A stretch of 62,500 nucleotides of DNA from Zygnema cylindricum (GCA_037447655.1 JBBHKE010000192.1:10001-72500); one strand, 5' to 3'; shown: positions 1 to 10,732, counted from the stretch's first letter. The notes: a model not told the origin generated them from the sequence alone. Translations and numbers: made by a program.

Positions 1-189
1 GATGTTTATTTGGAGTTCTGGAGCCACAATGTTGTGCTTCTCCAAAAAATGTTGAAGCCACCGTTTTGTGATGTTTATTTGGAGTTCTGGACCATGTTCG
101 GTGTAAAGTTCAGGGTGAAATTCTTCCTCTTTCATTCGACGAATGATTTCAACCGCCAAGGTCCGCACAATGCTTACCGACATTTTCAT
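1..189 (-). CDS. Partial transposase-like ORF running off the left edge
   Basis: An open minus-strand frame begins at an ATG at 189 (followed two codons on by a second ATG) and stays open to base 1, so the gene continues outside the window. It ends with the segment TKRWLQHFLEKHNIV, which resembles the helix-turn-helix DNA-binding region found near the N terminus of pogo/Tc1-type DDE transposases. The match is to a general pattern, not to a named family. A 69-bp direct repeat (from 1 and from 70) duplicates 23 codons in frame, so PELQINI occurs twice. The duplicated ORF blocks at 830-1520 and 6850-7560 lie on the same strand upstream and may be the N-terminal part of the same element. No catalytic domain is visible. 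Confidence 0.4.
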   Translation of the reverse strand, partial: MKMSVSIVRTLAVEIIRRMKEEEFHPELYTEHGPELQINITKRWLQHFLEKHNIVAPELQINI

Positions 190-409
190 ACCCATTTTTT
201 TGCATCAAAAAAACTCCTCTACTAACTCCGTATGCACCAATGTCACCCACATAATCTCTTTCCTCCCCCTACCTGGTAATGCTTTCAACACCGCAACACT
301 TCACCTTTCAAATCACGAGGAAGATAAGGTGTTCGTCGTTTCCCATATCCCTCTTAAATTTGCCTCCCTTTATATCCACCATCGTCGTGCCTTTTGGTAT
401 TTTGTAAAC

Positions 410-800
410 AGAAATTATAAATCAGAAACCAAGAAACAAAAACAGAAAGAAAATAGAAACCAGAAAATAAAAACATAAAAATAGTAACAAAAAAATAGAA
501 AACAAAAAACCTAGAACAGAAATAACAAAACAGAGACCAAAAAACAGAAAAAAACAAAAAGAAAACATAAACAAAAAAATAGAAAAAAAACAAAAAACAA
601 AAAACAAACAAAAAGCATAAAGCAGAAACCAGAAATCTGAAAAAAACAAAGAGAAAAGAGAAAACAGAAATAAAAAAAATGAATACAAAAAACAAAAAAC
701 AGAAAATAAGAAAACAAAAATGAGAAAACAGAAAAATAACAAACAGAAAACAGAAATCATAAAACAAAAAACAGAAAATAGAAACCAGAAAACAGAAAAC
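410..800. repeat. AAACAGAAA-type degenerate minisatellite
   Basis: About 390 bp made almost entirely of A-rich words such as AAACAGAAA, AGAAACC and AAAAACA in irregular tandem order, with almost no T on the plus strand. Long minus-strand frames rich in Phe, Leu and Cys here are a by-product of composition and not genes. A second tract of the same kind lies at 6420-6720, and each is followed by a copy of the same ORF-bearing block, so tract and block appear to travel together. Confidence 0.8.
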
Positions 801-829
801 ATAACCCTACAACAAACAATAAGTGAATT

Positions 830-1520
830 TGGGGTTAAAAATGATTTGATAAAAGGCAAACACTCTTATTTGTAATATACACCTCCGTAAAGTGTTCAGG
901 AAACTTCTTTATAGTTCTCGGAATATGTAAATGCTCTCCATTAACATAAGAATCTGCATCATCCAGTTGATTACTCGCACGCGAGAAATCTTTCTGGATA
1001 TGTCCTGAAGTTTTCGCCTCGACACCGAGACACCACTGTAGTCTCCACGTGGCGGGTCCACATCTCCATTTAAAGCTCTTTCTTCGAGGGGCTCCACATC
1101 TCCGATTAAAGCTATTTCTTCAAAGGGCTCTACGTTCGATGTATATTCGGTAGGTAAATCAGGTTCTTGAGTTTGGCTCCCTTCTATTTTGTCAAAAACT
1201 GGAGATGGAAAATTTTCTAGCCGAAGGGTGTTTTTTGTCGTATATTTTGCAAACATCGAATTGATGGGTCATATATTTTCAAAAAAAAACCAACAATTGC
1301 AAACAAGAAATGATATGAAGAAAATAAAACCGAATGTAAGAGGCAGGGTAAATGGAGAAGCTGATGAGATAGTGCCATAGTTGAGTTGGAGGAGATGTAT
1401 ATATACCAATGAAAGAGGAGGTGGTGGGAATAAAAAGAGGAAAACCTTTTCCCAAAACTTTGGTGTACAGATTTTAAAATTTAAAATTGTGTTTCAAATT
1501 CTCAAAATTTTTAAAACGAA
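830..1520 (-). repeat. Duplicated block, copy 1
   Basis: This stretch is clearly alike to 6850-7560 along its whole length, with the same order of landmarks: the word CCGTAAAGTGTTC, the ORF, and an A-rich stretch ending in a fragment with many AAAATTT words. The two copies differ at many sites and by small insertions, so the duplication is old. It is probably part of a repeat that also includes the A-rich tract beside it. Confidence 0.75.
909..1256 (-). pseudogene. Repeat-encoded ORF, copy 1 (diverged)
   Basis: A 115-codon minus-strand frame containing GVSVSRRKLQDISRKISRV and then VINWMM. Copy 2 at 6843-7214 has the matching GVSVSRRKIQHVSTKIYRV and VINWMIADSYVNKEHL, so the shared part was once translated. 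The acidic N-terminal part (repeats of IGDVEP/NGDVDP) is poorly conserved. After VINWMM the two copies separate by frameshift. The shared core reads like a short helical DNA-binding region, possibly the N-terminal part of a transposase, but I do not recognise the family. Confidence 0.35.
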
Positions 1521-1688
1521 ATAATGAGTTGTAATGCTTGAAAATTGTAATTCTATGTGCTTGATTGCCACACGGAATTCGCAGGTCAAAAATAGTTAAT
1601 CGAGATAGTGCCGACTCCAAGTTTATATAAACCCATATGATTGACCCCTTGACAATCAAAACCTTATTACAGCTTCACGTTTGTGAAA

Positions 1689-2335
1689 TGACACTTTATG
1701 TGTGCTCACTTCCACCACAGAATGCAAAGTTAGAAAATGAGTTTTGGATAACATTCCCACTTTGACTTTCCCTTAGAAATGCAGCCACCTTGGCAGGCAA
1801 ACACATTGAGCGACCACACCCTTGTGTAGCCTGGCTCCTCTATGTTCGCAGCAAAAATAATAATTGAAAATGGTCAACTGAGTTAATAGTTATGGCTGCT
1901 CAAATTTAGCCTTTTATAAAAGGTGCTCTTTGGGAGAGAGGTGGCTACTTGCCAAAATATTTTAAGTCCTAAAACCCTTATCTAAACCCTCTAGAATTGA
2001 GGTATGGACCAATCGCAGCGTTGTATAGTATATAAAGGTACAGGTGTTGGTGTACCTTTTGTACGACCATCGTACGACATGGCCAAAAAGTCGATACATG
2101 GCATATCCGGATTTGTTCCTATAATCCCCGAAGATGCCGCAAGCGAATGTGGTTTTGCCACGTGTCAATTGACGTGGCTGTGACCCCAAACAACCAAAAA
2201 CCTATTCCGCGAGCTCGGCATCTATCGCGGTCGTCCGATCAGAACCGACATTTAATTATAGCCGTCGAAAATTGATGCGCAGTATTTGTTTCGCTATCGA
2301 AACAAATACGCGGTATCTGTTTCGTCACCATTCTG
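1689..2335 (-). repeat. 5'-truncated Copia LTR fragment
   Basis: This minus-strand segment follows the Copia LTRs in the window. Near 1782 it matches the LTR stretch whose plus-strand reading is CCACCTTGGCAGG, and from about 1960 to 2335 it runs parallel to 29640-30010, including GGTACAGGTGTTGGTGTAC and CGACATGGCCAA. The 3' end of the LTR (at 1689) is present. The 5' part, which carries the tRNA-like module in other copies, is missing. No target duplication was found, so it is a relic and not a clean solo LTR. Confidence 0.7.
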
Positions 2336-2344
2336 TACTCCGTA

Positions 2345-2830
2345 ATATCTAAAACTGTATCTAATTAGGGTTTTCTTTCAATTAACGTTAATAACGGACG
2401 TACAATGCGATGTAATAGTATGGCGCAGGATCAAGGTATCTTTGTACAAAATGGTACTTTTTGAATTACAAAGGTATGAAAAGTCACTTAACATAATTGC
2501 GCACGCATGGGAATTTGTACTGGAAGAAAGAGACGCAAACTTGTCGACAAAAAGGACATTCTTATATGGTCGTCCGTCGACAGTGTGAACATTCGAACAT
2601 GTTCGCGCGTAGAAATTCTTATTTTGAACAGTAAATTTACAGAACTGATTGAATTATGTCGCTAACATATAATTGTCCACCCAACATTTACGAGTTCCAT
2701 TTTAATTTCGGTTGTCTTACGCAATTAGTATTAAATCTAATTCTAATAGCGAGTTACGGGTAATTTAGTATAAACTTATACCCTAGTACGATGTCAATAT
2801 GCCATTTGGCTATAAAATACTGTAAACCTT
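2345..2830. repeat. Dispersed AT-rich repeat, copy related to 16440-16690
   Basis: Landmarks shared in order with 16440-16690 include TCAATTAACGTTAATAA, TTGAATTACAAAGG, ATTGCGCAC and GTGTGAACA, separated by similar distances. The end near 2745 reads CTAATAGCGAGTTACGG, similar to termini of the TA-flanked elements elsewhere (CTAATAGCGATTGGCGG). It is probably a non-coding DNA-transposon remnant. Confidence 0.5.
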
Positions 2831-3220
2831 TACATTAATATTCGGTGGGTGCGTTGAAATGATCACAAATTATTGTAAATTAATTACAAAAAAAGAATAA
2901 ATTTACAATATTTGGCGTTAGTGATATTGGCGTGGAGTAACGAGAAATGCGGAGAATCCTCACAAATTGATTTTTTTTTTCATATGGAAGCCAACCGTTT
3001 CTTGGGCCCCAATGGGATCGGACGCATGCACCATCAATCTCACGAATTCGTCCTTTCAACAACAGGCAGGTGACAGCTTGTCGCCTACTTCATTCGTCTC
3101 TATAGATGCAATTTCGCACACGCCGTCAAAAAGCCGTCGTCTTGGGACTTGTGTAACCACACTCTTTGTGTAAAAGCACCATGGGCACTTCAAGGAGGAC
3201 AATAACGACTTCGTTGGTTT
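2831..3220. other. Non-coding stretch, nothing recognised
   Basis: AT-rich at the left, more balanced from about 2990. No frame here looks like a protein, and no repeat partner was found in the window. Confidence 0.4.
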
Positions 3221-4785
3221 TTTTTTTTTTTTTTTTCCATGTTTGTTAATTTTACCTTTCTACTTGTACTTCGGTATGCCTCTCCCTCCCTACCTCTTTC
3301 TCAATATCCCTCTCACCTTCCTTTACCTCTTCTTTTCCCTCGCTTTTGTTTGTTTTGTTAGGTCACCTTCTTCATCTCTGTCCCTCTGTCCTTCAATCTT
3401 TCACAATTTTTTGTCGCTCAGAGGGGTGTCATTCTGATTTCCTTTTTTTTTTGCTCTATCCTTATCCACACTGTCTACTCTGTTAAGTGATGAAAAAAAG
3501 TTCCTTGTACATACAAAAATAAAAACTGAAACTGGCAAGTTTGAAAAAGACAGCAATGTGGAAGAGGAGAAGGAGAAAAGGTAATTCGTCATCCGATGAA
3601 GAAGGTGAAAAAGGTGGGGTCGACAGAAAATCGGTTTTTTTTGGCGGAGATTTGTCTCGGTACGTCAAACTACTCTCCCTCTCTACTTTTTTCTCAAAAT
3701 CCCATGCAGTCTCTCCCACTCTTTGTCTACCTATACCCCTCCCTCTCTTCTTTCTTTTTTCTGTGAAGCTCTTGTCATCCGGAGCTCTTGATTTTCAACT
3801 CCTCTCTCCTTGACCCTCTCTCTTTGCTAAATTAAATCCCAACCTCTACCTGAAATTAAAATCCTCATTGCCTCTCTTCTCCCACCCCCATTTTGTTGTG
3901 ATGAATGTGAGTTGTATACATATATGTTTATGTAATATTGTATATCATGATAACGTTTTTTTCTAGTTAAAGTGGCTAACAGGGCTAATTCTATATATGT
4001 ATGTACTAAATATAAATGATGTATATTTATGATATGTATATTCATTATATGTATGTACATTTAGATAAATTTTAACATATTTAGGTCTTTATTGAAATAG
4101 TTGCTATTATGGTTTAAATGCAACTTCTTAACTATGTTGGTTTATATGCTTAGGAATTTCCGTACAGTTGTTGCTGTAAATTCTGATGTTTTTTTTACCT
4201 TATTTACGTTTTTTTTAGGGTTTAGGGTTTGTATGGTTTTTTCACGGTTTCAGTAGATCACACAATTATTGGAATTACTAGGTTTAAGGTTTGTTTCAAT
4301 TGAGATATTGATTTTAAGGGTTTAGGATCTAATTGCATGCTGCTAAAAAATCATTATTTTTTGCTTTTTGGAACTTTTAGGTCTGGTTACTATTGTTGCT
4401 ATGCTAATTTTTTTTGTCGTAGTCTGTATTCTATACTTTCCCCTTTATTTGTGGCTATAGTTTTAGCCGTGTTCATGAGGAATTCCATGAATTTTCTCTC
4501 CATCTCTCACTCTCTCTTTACCCTCTTTCCCTCCCTTTCTCTCTCTCTTCCTTTATCTCTCTCTCCTCTATTTCCCTCGCCCTCTTTCTTTTTCCCTGTC
4601 CCTCTCTCTCTTTCTTTTTCTCTCTACCTCTCTCATTCTCTCTCTAACCAATTTTTTTTTGCTGATTTTACCTGGTCTCCAAGTTTAAATTTTCTTTGTA
4701 GCGGGATCATTGTTTGTTAATAAAGTCCGTTCATTTTTTATGTAAACAAATTAGAAACAACTGTATAACCAAATTAACAATTCCC

Positions 4786-4790
<5 letters not shown>
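3221..4790. other. Pyrimidine-rich region
   Basis: Long runs of T and C on the plus strand, for example around 3240-3440, 3660-3810 and 4490-4650, full of CTCTC and CCCTC words and separated by AT-rich parts. ORFs here are rich in Ser, Leu, Phe and Pro because of composition and carry no domain signal. Similar CT tracts lie in the sense strand of the kinase introns. Confidence 0.6.

Positions 4791-4880
<90 letters not shown>
4791..4880. repeat. (TC)45 microsatellite
   Basis: An uninterrupted run of 45 TC dinucleotides, followed by irregular TCAC units. Its length makes it likely to vary among individuals and to be error-prone in assembly. Confidence 0.95.
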
Positions 4881-4884
<4 letters not shown>

Positions 4885-5640
4885 CACTCACTTACTCACT
4901 CACTCGCTCACTCTCACTCACCATGGAAAAAATATTGGTTTTTTTTATTTATTTTTTCTACACAAGATTCTATGATAAGTGAGAATCGATATGAGTGGAT
5001 GGAGTGGATGGACCACCGCTTTGGGACTTTGCTTAGACTTTTTGGTTGGTATAGCGAATCGAGACGTAGATAATTATTATGATATTGTAAAGAAAGATTA
5101 GTTCTTTGGAAAACATGTTTTGTTTTAGTTCAAAATAGGCATAGTTTTGGTTTATGCTCGACGAACAATTTTTTCCGTAGCCGTAGGCGTTATTACATTT
5201 TTAATTGTTATCATGTAAAAAGGTTCAAGATGTTTAATAATTTATTTTTATAAAGTGTATATCACTTTCTTTTGTGATTATGTGTGTTTTGATAAATATG
5301 TACATATGCTCCAAAAATACATAATAAAAAAAAACCATGGAAACAAGTGTATATTGTGTAATACTTATTCGGGATTTATCTTGTTTGATCGATAGAGGAT
5401 TCTGTCTGTTTGAGCAAGGGAGGTATGTAAAATCTATATATGTGAAAATAAAAGGGTGAAAGGAAAAGGCCAAAAACAAAACCATTGATGAATAAGAACA
5501 CAACAATGGTGAGGGCGAGGGGAAATACACATTGAGACACAACAAGCTTAACATAATAAAAGCAAAACCAGGCAACACAAATCTGTTGCCGGCCACAAAA
5601 TTCTTCACTTTGCATAGAGGAAGTTAAAAATAATGTGTTT
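4881..5640. other. Non-coding stretch, nothing recognised
   Basis: AT-rich sequence with short frames only. Minus-strand ORFs of 79-124 codons between 5234 and 5615 overlap each other in two frames and have hydrophobic, low-information compositions. I do not support either as a gene. Confidence 0.4.
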
Positions 5641-5656
5641 ACAATTTATTTTGATC

Positions 5657-5929
5657 TCAAGCATTACATGACGTCATGTAATGCACCCTCATAACATGAC
5701 AAAACGTAATGCACCCTCTTGTGGCTAGAAATGATCTAGCAATGAGGCATTCTCGTCGCCGACCATTATCAATGAAATAAGTTGTTTTGTCGAAAGTCCA
5801 CCTTAACCTTTTACGTTGAGCGACAACAGGAAATCGTCGCTGATCTGACGAAGTCAAATTCCACCATTGTGGAGAAGCAATCACAGTAAGTGATTGTGAT
5901 AACTCCAAATTGACAAAGGGATACTCCAT
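5657..5929 (-). CDS. Unrecognised 90-codon ORF
   Basis: A balanced amino-acid composition with a Trp-Trp pair (SPQWWNL) and a basic cluster (DNGRRRECL) sets it slightly apart from the compositional ORFs around it. No homologue was found in the window and I do not recognise it. Its end overlaps a 12-bp palindrome, CATGACGTCATG, at 5667-5678, whose core TGACGTCA is the ideal bZIP recognition site, though one such match can arise by chance. It may be a fragment of a mobile element. Confidence 0.15.
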   Translation of the reverse strand: MEYPFVNLELSQSLTVIASPQWWNLTSSDQRRFPVVAQRKRLRWTFDKTTYFIDNGRRRECLIARSFLATRGCITFCHVMRVHYMTSCNA

Positions 5930-6400
5930 ACATCATCATAAATCTATGTCCCCATATATTTTTGCTTACAGGTTTCCTAAAAATGCACTCAAAATAACGG
6001 TCTGAAATTATATTTTATAGTGTCATATTCGTATTCAAACAAAAACCATACTACGTAAAAAAAAAAAAAAACAAAAAAAACAATGAAATTCAAACTATTT
6101 CTAAAAACAAAAACCAAACTCCTAGTATGAAAAAAACAAGTTCATGCGACGAGGACCATTCAGCCTAACCCTAAATCCTAAATCCTACACCCTAACCTTA
6201 AATCCTACAGTTTTGTTTTTCCATTTTTGCTTTTTTTGTTTTTCATCTTTTTTTAATCCTTTACTTTATTTTCTTTCAATTCCTTTCTTTTAAATAATTT
6301 TTTTAAAGGTCGTAGAGAGAAATACTTTTTAGAGGTGTTGGGGAGGTTGGGTGCTTGGGGGCACGAGAGGCATAACAATAATGAATTTGAGGCAAGTTAT
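5930..6400. other. Non-coding stretch
   Basis: Contains A-runs and a short telomere-like array near 6165-6215 (variants of CCCTAAATCCTA). This could be an interstitial telomere-like relic or chance. Nothing coding is seen. Confidence 0.35.
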
Positions 6401-6419
6401 ACCACAAAATTAGGAAGCA

Positions 6420-6720
6420 CGCGACAGAAAACAGAAAAGAGAAACGAGAGATCAGAAAATACAAAACAAAAAACACAAAACCAAAACCAGAAAACAAAAA
6501 AAAAACAAAAAAAAATAGAAAACAAAAAACAAAAATCTGAAAACAAAAAACAGAAACCAGAAACCAGAAACCAGAAACCAAAGAACAGAAAACATAAAAC
6601 ATAAAACAACAGACAGAAAACAAAACAGAAAATTGAAAACAAAACAAGAAACTGAAAACAAAACCAGAAAACAAGACCAGAAAACAAAAAACAGAAAAGA
6701 GAAAAGAGAAAACAAAAAAG
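6420..6720. repeat. AAACAGAAA-type minisatellite, second copy
   Basis: Same composition and words as 410-800, with blocks of AGAAACC repeated in tandem near 6560. Overlapping minus-strand frames of 87-151 codons rich in Phe and Leu are composition artefacts. Confidence 0.8.
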
Positions 6721-6842
6721 AAAATTTAAAGCAAACATAAACAAAACGACGTTGGGGGGACGAAAGGATAACAAGAATGAATTTGGGGCAAGGTTAACAA
6801 CAAATTCAAGAAGCACGTGACCAACAACATGTGCATCTGGGG

Positions 6843-7214
6843 TTAGTGGCACAAATGAGAGGATAAAAGGTAAATACTTTTACGTTTCATATACACCCCC
6901 GTAAAGTGTTCTGGAAACTTCTTTACAGTCCTCGGAATAAGTAAATGCTCTTTGTTGACATAAGAATCCGCGATCATCCAGTTGATTACTTGCACGCGAT
7001 AAATCTTTGTGGATACGTGCTGAATTTTTCGTCTCGACACTGAGACGCCTCGGTAGTCTTCACGTGGAGGGTTCACATCTCCGATTAAAGCTCCTTGTGC
7101 GATGGGCTCCGCGTTCGACGTTTCTTCACTCGCTAAATCGAGTTCTTGAGTCTCGCTACCCTCCATTTCCTTAACAACCGGAAATGGTGAAATTTCAGGC
7201 ATGCTCCCCTCCAT
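6843..7214 (-). CDS. Repeat-encoded ORF, copy 2
   Basis: A 123-codon minus-strand frame, probably a remnant. The first 50 residues are acidic and poorly conserved with copy 1. Residues of about 50-105 form the conserved core: NPPREDYRGVSVSRRKIQ, then VINWMIADSYVNKEHLL, then RTVKKFPEHF. This order of a basic segment, an INWMI-type helix and a KKFPEHF segment resembles the N-terminal region of some eukaryotic DDE-transposase proteins. That is an impression from family patterns, not a search result. A start further upstream (7432 in another frame) cannot be excluded. The transposase-like ORF at 1-189 lies in the equivalent downstream position of copy 1. Confidence 0.35.
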   Translation of the reverse strand: MEGSMPEISPFPVVKEMEGSETQELDLASEETSNAEPIAQGALIGDVNPPREDYRGVSVSRRKIQHVSTKIYRVQVINWMIADSYVNKEHLLIPRTVKKFPEHFTGVYMKRKSIYLLSSHLCH

Positions 7215-7560
7215 TTCGTCAACAACGATGGAGAAATATTAGGCCCAATGGTGCTTCTCGGCGTATACTTTGCGAACATTGTATTGATGGGCCACATATT
7301 TCCCGGAAACAAACAACAATTGCGGACAAGAAAGGATATGAAGAAAACAAAACCGAATGTAAAAGGCAAGGTAAATGTAGAAGCTGATGAGAAAGTGCTA
7401 TGGTTTTGTTGGATGAGATGTATATATAGCAATGAAAGTGGAGGTGGGGGGAAAAAGAAGACGAAAACCCTTTCCCAAAGTTTCGGTATAGCGAATTTAA
7501 ATTTTAAAATCGTGTTTCAAAGTCATATCATTAAACTCTTTAAAACGAATTAGTGAGAAC
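6850..7560 (-). repeat. Duplicated block, copy 2
   Basis: Partner of 830-1520 with the same landmarks in the same order. It has the longer and more coherent reading frame of the two. Confidence 0.75.
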
Positions 7561-8517
7561 GGTAACGTTTGGAAATTTCAAAACTGTTTTTCAAAGCCAA
7601 ATTCTCCAAATTTTTAAAAAGTAAAACGAGAGCGGGAATGTTTAAAAATTTGGGTCATTTTCGGGTGAAAGAATCTGCCGAGCGATTTTCATGGCTGACA
7701 CATGGGATTCGCTGGGGCTTATTAAATGTACGGTTTGTTTTTCGAACCGCCACAGGTTCATTTTTGTAACAGTCACAAATAGGACATAATATTATTGTGA
7801 CGTTATCACCTCGTTTTTACGGCCGTATCATTTTTTGTGGATTTGAAATTGGCCACGTCTAAATTTGGGGGACCAATCGTATTACGCGTTGGACGAGCTG
7901 TTTGATAATTTGGTACATTTGTCACTTTTTTAGAGTTAACATTAACTGTAATACATGCTAACTCTAGCGCTAAAACCGGTTAATGTTTCATAAGATGTTT
8001 CAGAGTGTAACCTTATTAGAATTTAAACACAATTTACCGTCATTTAACTCTAATATATCCTCTGAAATGCGACAAATTAAAGTTAATGGTCGTTATTAGT
8101 GTAAACATGTAACATTAAAACAGAAAACTAACCTCCGTTTTTGAAAAAATAGCGTTGCGTAATTGTTCAACCAATTTCACCAAATAAAATATGTAACTGC
8201 TGAAAAGTAAAACGCTTTAAGCTATACCGCAAAAGTTGCTTTAAGCTATACCGCAAAAGTTTAACAGCTGGAAAACTCTCTAACACGTACGGAGGTCAAA
8301 ATGAGCGACGACGTACGAATTGTCAGATTTTGTACAGATACAAATATTACTGTAGACATCGATAGGGCGGGTATTTATTACTCAGGACAACCCAAATTAC
8401 AGTTAGGGATTAATTTGTATATATATATATTTTTTTAATAATTCTCGATTAGTATTAATAACACTAATTTTTTTTTACGCTTTTTATTGCTTTACTCTAA
8501 TAGCGATTGACGGTGTA
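7561..8517. repeat. Non-coding stretch with small repeats
   Basis: Holds a perfect 24-bp tandem duplication (8214-8237 and 8238-8261, unit starting GCTTTAAGCTATACCG). The stretch 8286-8420 is alike to 16690-16810, sharing CGTACGAATTGTCAGATTTT and CAGGACAACCCAAATTA. It ends with a terminus of the TA-flanked type (TAGCGATTGACGGTGTA) that abuts the next element. Confidence 0.5.
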
Positions 8518-9597
8518 CAGTACACTGAGAATCGTTATAAGTGTCAAAGTTTAAATAGTGTTTAATAAAATTAACCGTAATTGATGCTAATTTTAGAATT
8601 TGACTTTTTTTTAAATGTGTATTTTAATTTCAGCATTATACTAATTTGGGAACAACAAAAATAAAAACATTCACAGTACGATACATACATTAATATATGT
8701 ATCCGTACAAAATTTCGTACGCTGTCGTGAAATCTAATTATCCGTACATGTCAGTCTAATTTACGTGTTAGACTAATCCTGTTATTTGAGCGCACGTTCC
8801 TATGCGTGGGCGTCTGATTTAATTCATTTTAAATTAAAAATCACTTGAAAAGGTACGTTAATGTACGGTCTGACATCGACCGTACACCATACTATTTAGA
8901 TATTATTGTACTTTTGTTCTTTACTCTATTTTGTACGACACCTTAATTAACGTCAAGGAAAAATTAAAGTCATGCATCCTATTTGAGGTGAAAAGTCAAA
9001 ATTTTAAGTACCAAAATTAGTAACTTTAACACTAATATCGATTCGCGGTGTATTAGCGTAGATGTTTCTTTAGCGTATAGGAATAAATACCGTGGTTTAC
9101 GCTAATTAAGAATTTGAAAATTTTGAAAAAAAAACATACGTTCTAATTGTCAAATAATTATAATTTGGGTCTTTGAAAAAAAAAATGTCGGTCGCAAATA
9201 TGCTTAGACTAATATAGGTTCTTGTACAAAATCTGACAAATCTTACACAAATCGTACTTTCACACAGTCGAAATGTGGTTGCTGGACGAATATGTGCGAA
9301 CGTGATATTTGAGAACCCGATTTCATCACCTTTTTAGAGCGTAAATTCTCATGCGTCCGCGGTTACTAAAACTCATTAATTATAATTCTTCACTTAAAAT
9401 GGTACAATTGTGTACGGTTTGACACGTACCTTACACCACACTATTTAAACGACAACATACTTTCGTTTTGTACGGTACTTGGAAATAACCCTATATGTAG
9501 TAAAGAAAAAAATAGAATAAGCTACGCAATTTGAGAATAAAAAAAAAACGGGACGGAATTAGCGTACACTACGCTAATAGCGATTGGAGGTGTATTG
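8518..9597. mobile_element. TA-flanked DNA element (Tc1/mariner- or pogo-like ends), possibly composite
   Basis: The left end reads CAGTACACTGAGAATCG and the right end, read inward on the other strand, CAATACACCTCCAATCG. Both are flanked by TA (8516-8517 and 9598-9599), the target duplication of the Tc1/mariner superfamily. About 1.08 kb and no transposase frame. An inner end-like motif at about 9040-9058 (ATCGATTCGCGGTGTA) suggests one element inside another. The ends match at about three quarters of the first 27 positions, so they could belong to two different copies. Confidence 0.45.
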
Positions 9598-9971
9598 TAA
9601 AGCCCTCCTCTTAAGTTTCAAGGGATGACAAATTGACAAAAGTCACTTCGGTCGATGATGGCCGCTACACCATGAATTGTTATTAGCCATATGTACTCTT
9701 ATGTTGGCACCCCAAAATTTTGACATAGATACCTTAAATACAATAAATTACACTATTTAAGGACGTGGACCATAATCTGCCACGTCTCCTGGCACTATAT
9801 TAGAATGAATGACGCTAATTTTTTCTTTACTCTTGTTGAAAAGATGTAATTAATAGTTCACTTCCCTATTTTAGTTTCGCTTTAAAGAAAGAGAGTGAGG
9901 ACCAAAGGCGCGCCATGGCTGCCGCCATATTTAGAAAGTGGCAGTTTTTTTAGGGTATATTGGCTAAAATG

Positions 9972-10047
9972 ATTCCTAGGTCTAGATTTGAACCTATGAC
10001 CTCTAGATTATTTATAGCCTTACGCCTTAACCATTAACGTTACGAAA
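9972..10047 (-). other. Antisense tRNA-like module in the LTR
   Basis: On the minus strand this reads like a tRNA gene: a D-arm-like AATGGTTAAGGC and, about 45 nt later, a T-arm/B-box-like AGGTTCAAATC (plus-strand 9985-9995). The acceptor stem is not well paired, so a working tRNA is unlikely. The same kind of module lies in the same place and orientation in every other full Copia LTR here. A second copy is at about 15322-15397 in the 3' LTR. Confidence 0.5.
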
Positions 10048-10684
10048 CGATACACGTGATGTGTTTCATAAATATATAAACATTAACGAAACAACTAATT
10101 AACAGCAGACTAACCAAAAGGAGCAATTTCTGCATGTACGCGAATCTGAACCGTGTAAAATATGTTTTGATCGGACGGTCGGCATTATAGCCGCCACGCG
10201 AAGTGAGCTTTTTGGCGGCATACGGATATAGCGTCACGGGGTGCCACGTGGCGCCACATTATTTGATACCGGAGAAGATGGGAGGAGGAACCATGGCTTC
10301 CGATATGACAGGTGTCACCTTGTAGACCTTGTCGTACAATGGTTGTACAATAAGTACATCGCCCATTGTACTTTCTTGTACTTTTTAGTGTTCCTTTTGG
10401 ACTAGGGTTTAATAGTAGGTAGTCGTGAGTAGGCAGACCGAGACTTAGTAATATTTAGGTACCTCTCTCTCTAAGAGAGCTTGTAACTATAAAGGTCATC
10501 TTTGACCAGCCATAACTTACTGCTCGGGTGAGCAAATTCAGTGATTCTTTTTGCGTTTGACTCAGGGGAGTCTTGTCCTCACAAGGGTGAGAGTGGTCAG
10601 AATATTTGTGTGCCTGGGCGGCGCTTATTCAGCGGGAAAGTAGAAGGGGCAAATATTATCCTAGAGGCTTTACATAGGCTGCTC

Positions 10685-10713
10685 ATTCTGTGGGTCAATG
10701 GAGACCACAGAAT
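10685..10713 (+). promoter_or_regulatory. Conserved hairpin at the 3' end of the LTR (U5)
   Basis: ATTCTGTGG and CCACAGAAT pair, with a further two pairs after a one-base bulge and a six-base loop AATGGA. Other LTRs keep a hairpin at this place with changed but still paired bases: the LTR at 40102-40976 has ACTCTGAGG opposite CTCAGAGT. Paired changes point to selection on RNA structure, probably at the step of reverse-transcription priming, since the primer site begins a few bases on. Confidence 0.6.
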
Positions 10714-10717
10714 TTCA

Positions 10718-10732
10718 GGTTATGGGCCCACC
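10718..10732 (+). promoter_or_regulatory. Primer binding site for half initiator tRNA-Met
   Basis: GGTTATGGGCCCACC directly follows the LTR. It is complementary to the anticodon stem-loop of eukaryotic initiator tRNA-Met (GGTGGGCCCATAACC), not to the 3' end of a tRNA. Drosophila copia is known to use a 5'-half initiator tRNA cut in the anticodon loop with the same core. The usual plant Copia site TGGTATCAGAGC is absent. Confidence 0.85.

Larger units (their letters stand above)
9834..10717 (+). repeat. 5' LTR of the young Copia element
   Basis: Starts TGTTGAAAAG and ends AATTTCA. It carries an antisense tRNA-like module at about 9972-10047, a TATA-like word region further right and a 3'-terminal hairpin at 10685-10713 just before the primer site. 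It matches 15184-16067 at all but three positions. Confidence 0.95.

Noticed and set aside
410-800. CRISPR-like array
   Set aside because: Units are irregular, low in complexity and without unique spacers; the DNA is eukaryotic.
354-859. Overlapping minus-strand ORFs rich in Phe, Leu and Cys, looking like membrane proteins
   Set aside because: They are translations of the A-rich minisatellite in several frames. The same happens at 6303-6852.
4714-5073. ORF with a long Leu-Ser repeat
   Set aside because: Translation of the (TC)45 microsatellite.
6165-6215. Telomere array
   Set aside because: Only a few irregular CCCTAAATCCTA variants, far too short.
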